From positions 62,001 to 126,000 of the forward strand of contig CAKZOO010000030.1 of the NCBI GenBank assembly GCA_937136455.1: DNA of 64,000 nucleotides. Reading direction: 5' to 3'. The DNA comes from an uncultured Flavobacteriaceae bacterium (GTDB lineage: Bacteria; Bacteroidota; Bacteroidia; Flavobacteriales; Flavobacteriaceae). The position numbers and the translations under genes were made by a program. The notes under the pieces are model-generated. The model searched no databases. It had not been told where the DNA came from and was given only the letters and a program-made list of their open reading frames with translations. Of this stretch, positions 62,337-64,000 are shown piece after piece (position 1 is the stretch's first letter; the number at the start of each line of letters is the position of its first letter).

Positions 62337-63838
62337 TGAAAAAAGTAGCATTAATTGGTTCTGGTTTTTCTTCTCTTTCAGCAGCTTGTTATTTAGCTAA
62401 AGCTGGATATGATGTTACTGTGTTTGAAAAAAATGGCACTATTGGAGGAAGAGCACAACAGCTTGTAAAAGATGGGTTTAAATTTGATATGGGTCCCTCT
62501 TGGTACTGGATGCCTGATGTCTTTGAGCGCTTCTTTGCTGATTTTGACAAGACTTCTTCTGATTTCTACAGTTTGGAAAAATTAGCTCCAGCTTATGAAA
62601 TATATTTTGGTCAGGATGATAAGTTTACTGTTGATGATTCACTTGAAGCAATAGCTCAAAGATTTGAAGCGATTGAAAAGGGAGCTGGTGCTAAACTCAT
62701 GAAATTTATTGAACAGGCTAAAGAGAACTACGAGATTGCGATTCACGATTTGGTTTACAATCCAGGAGAGTCTCTTACTGAGTTAGTCAAATTAAAGACA
62801 CTTAAAAAAATCCATCAGTTTGCTTCAACAATAAGTAAGGATGTTCGTTCACAATTTAAAGATGAGCGTTTGAGAAAAGTATTGGAATTTCCTGCACTTT
62901 TTTTAGGAGCAAAGGCTTCTAAGACTCCCTCATTTTACAATTTTATGAACTATGCAGATTTTGGAATGGGAACCTGGTATCCCAAAGGGGGGATGTATTC
63001 TGTGGTTCAAGGAATGTTTCAATTGGCTATTAGTCTAGGAGTTGATTTTAAATTCTATGCTAGTGTCGATATGATTTCTGTAGATGAAGGAAAAGTGGAC
63101 GGTATTTTTGTTCACGGAGAGTACCTTCCTTTTGATTTGGTAGTCAGTGGAGCTGATTACGCTCATACTGAAAGTATCATGCCAGAAGCGTATAGGCAGT
63201 ATTCAGCATCTTATTGGAATTCTAAAACCTATGCTCCTTCATCACTCTTGTTTTATATAGGTTTCGATAAAAAGATACCAAATATGACCCATCATTCTTT
63301 GTTTTTTGATGCTGATTTTGAAAAACATGCACAAGCGATTTATGATGAGCCAAGCTATCCTAAAGATCCCTTATTTTATGCTAGTTTCCCATCAATTAAC
63401 GACGATACTATTGCTCCTAAAGGAAAAGAAGCTGGTGTGATTTTAATTCCATTGGCTCCCGGCATGAAAGATGATCAAGAAATGATTGATTTCTATTTCG
63501 ATCAGGTGATGGATCGTCTTGAAGCTCAATGTGGTACTTCTATTAGAGATTCAATAGTGTTTAAGAAACAATTTACAATTAGTGATTTTGTAAAGGAATA
63601 CAATTCTTATAAAGGTAATGCTTATGGAATGGCCAATACCTTGTTTCAGACAGCTGCACTTAGACCAAAACTCAAATCTAAGAAGCTTGAAGGAATGTTC
63701 TTTACAGGTCAGTTGACAGTTCCAGGGCCAGGAGTTCCACCTTCCTTGATTTCTGGAAAATTAGTCGCTGATTTAGTGACTAAATACCATCCACTTAAAA
63801 AAACCAAAACAAACTATTCAATTGCTGCTGCCTTATGA
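62336..63838 (+). CDS. crtI: Phytoene desaturase
   Basis: The 500-residue FAD protein desaturates phytoene towards lycopene. The N-terminal dinucleotide site is KKVALIGSGFSSLSAACYLAKAGYDVTVFEK with GGRAQ, and the C-terminal signature is GMFFTGQLTVPGPGVPPSLISGKLVAD, which together mark bacterial CrtI. The GSGFSS loop, with Ser in place of the more usual Gly-Gly-Leu, is a small variation. It overlaps the following phytoene synthase gene by 4 bp (ATGA) and follows the merR gene by 88 bp. Confidence 0.95.
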   Translation: MKKVALIGSGFSSLSAACYLAKAGYDVTVFEKNGTIGGRAQQLVKDGFKFDMGPSWYWMPDVFERFFADFDKTSSDFYSLEKLAPAYEIYFGQDDKFTVDDSLEAIAQRFEAIEKGAGAKLMKFIEQAKENYEIAIHDLVYNPGESLTELVKLKTLKKIHQFASTISKDVRSQFKDERLRKVLEFPALFLGAKASKTPSFYNFMNYADFGMGTWYPKGGMYSVVQGMFQLAISLGVDFKFYASVDMISVDEGKVDGIFVHGEYLPFDLVVSGADYAHTESIMPEAYRQYSASYWNSKTYAPSSLLFYIGFDKKIPNMTHHSLFFDADFEKHAQAIYDEPSYPKDPLFYASFPSINDDTIAPKGKEAGVILIPLAPGMKDDQEMIDFYFDQVMDRLEAQCGTSIRDSIVFKKQFTISDFVKEYNSYKGNAYGMANTLFQTAALRPKLKSKKLEGMFFTGQLTVPGPGVPPSLISGKLVADLVTKYHPLKKTKTNYSIAAAL

Positions 63839-64000
63839 AAACTTATTTTGATGATCTTTCTAAAGATTTAGCTGTTGCGATTACCAAAAAATACAGCACT
63901 TCATTTTCATCTGCGACTAAATTGTTGAGTCCTTCAATTCGTCAAGATATTTACAATATTTACGGATTTGTTCGACTCGTTGATGAGATTGTTGATTCCT
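63835..64000 (+). CDS. crtB: Phytoene synthase, N-terminal part (partial)
   Basis: The ATG at 63835 overlaps the crtI stop (ATGA) and the frame stays open to the window end, giving 55 codons. The translation MKTYFDDLSKDLAVAITKK continues with KYSTSFSSATKLLSP and DIYNIYGFVRLVDEIVDS, which matches the start of squalene/phytoene synthases, with the first Asp-rich motif as DEIVD. It joins two geranylgeranyl diphosphates to phytoene, the substrate of CrtI. The rest of the gene lies beyond the window. Confidence 0.9.
   Translation, partial: MKTYFDDLSKDLAVAITKKYSTSFSSATKLLSPSIRQDIYNIYGFVRLVDEIVDS

Overview
The window is a chromosomal stretch of an AT-rich member of the Bacteroidota, most likely a marine, carotenoid-making flavobacterium. 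Four things point there: a gldKLMN type IX secretion operon; a mevalonate-type isoprenoid route (class II HMG-CoA reductase plus a GHMP kinase); flavobacterial promoters of the form TTG - 17 to 21 bp - TAnnTTTG with few Shine-Dalgarno sites; and a largely housekeeping gene order. No phage, insertion sequence, rRNA, CRISPR or cas gene was seen. The only clearly accessory element is a small toxin-antitoxin pair.

Layout. 1-249 is the end of a DtxR-type metalloregulator. 308-5353 (+) is an exporter cassette: LolA-fold carrier, two FtsX/MacB permeases, ATPase and an outer-membrane barrel. 5347-12019 (-) holds a haem lipoprotein, an exported creatininase-fold protein and a TetR-controlled ABC/HlyD/TolC tripartite system whose ATPase has lost most canonical motifs. 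tRNA-Phe lies at 12246-12318 (-). 12418-20164 (+) is coaX, an outer-membrane protein, a TPR protein, lptC, a CNNM/CBS protein and a PpiD-like foldase. 20161-22359 (-) is the mevalonate pair. 22561-26147 (+) is a dipeptidyl peptidase IV and a POT peptide transporter, a peptide-scavenging pair. 26144-30262 (-) is surE, a small membrane protein, lpxB and comEC. 30384-34066 (+) is prc and selO. 34063-39549 (-) is the elongasome set mreB-mreC-mreD-mrdA-rodA, followed upstream by purH, a free-methionine-sulfoxide reductase with a toxin-antitoxin pair, groES-groEL, and a miaB / sigma-54 activator / lptE / TPR / secG operon up to 48779. 48966-58270 (+) is topA, a degenerate arginase-fold gene, gldKLMN and a FAD oxidoreductase. 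After DUF983, ABC-F and flavin-reductase-like genes, the window ends in a MerR/CarH-like regulator, crtI and the start of crtB.

The genes fall into three working groups: envelope construction (lptC, lptE, lpxB, secG, mre/mrd, PpiD, gld), isoprenoid to carotenoid synthesis (mevalonate genes and crt), and peptide or waste export and uptake. The most notable observations are: a CarH-like regulator (W-x9-EH and ExH motifs) whose own promoter and the crtI promoter share a 16-bp element at the same distance from the start codon; the ABC exporter with altered Q-loop, signature, Walker B and H-loop; a 34-bp near-perfect palindrome ahead of gldK; a metal-site-deficient arginase fold between topA and gldK; and the fact that all six convergent gene junctions overlap or abut (-7 to +1 nt).
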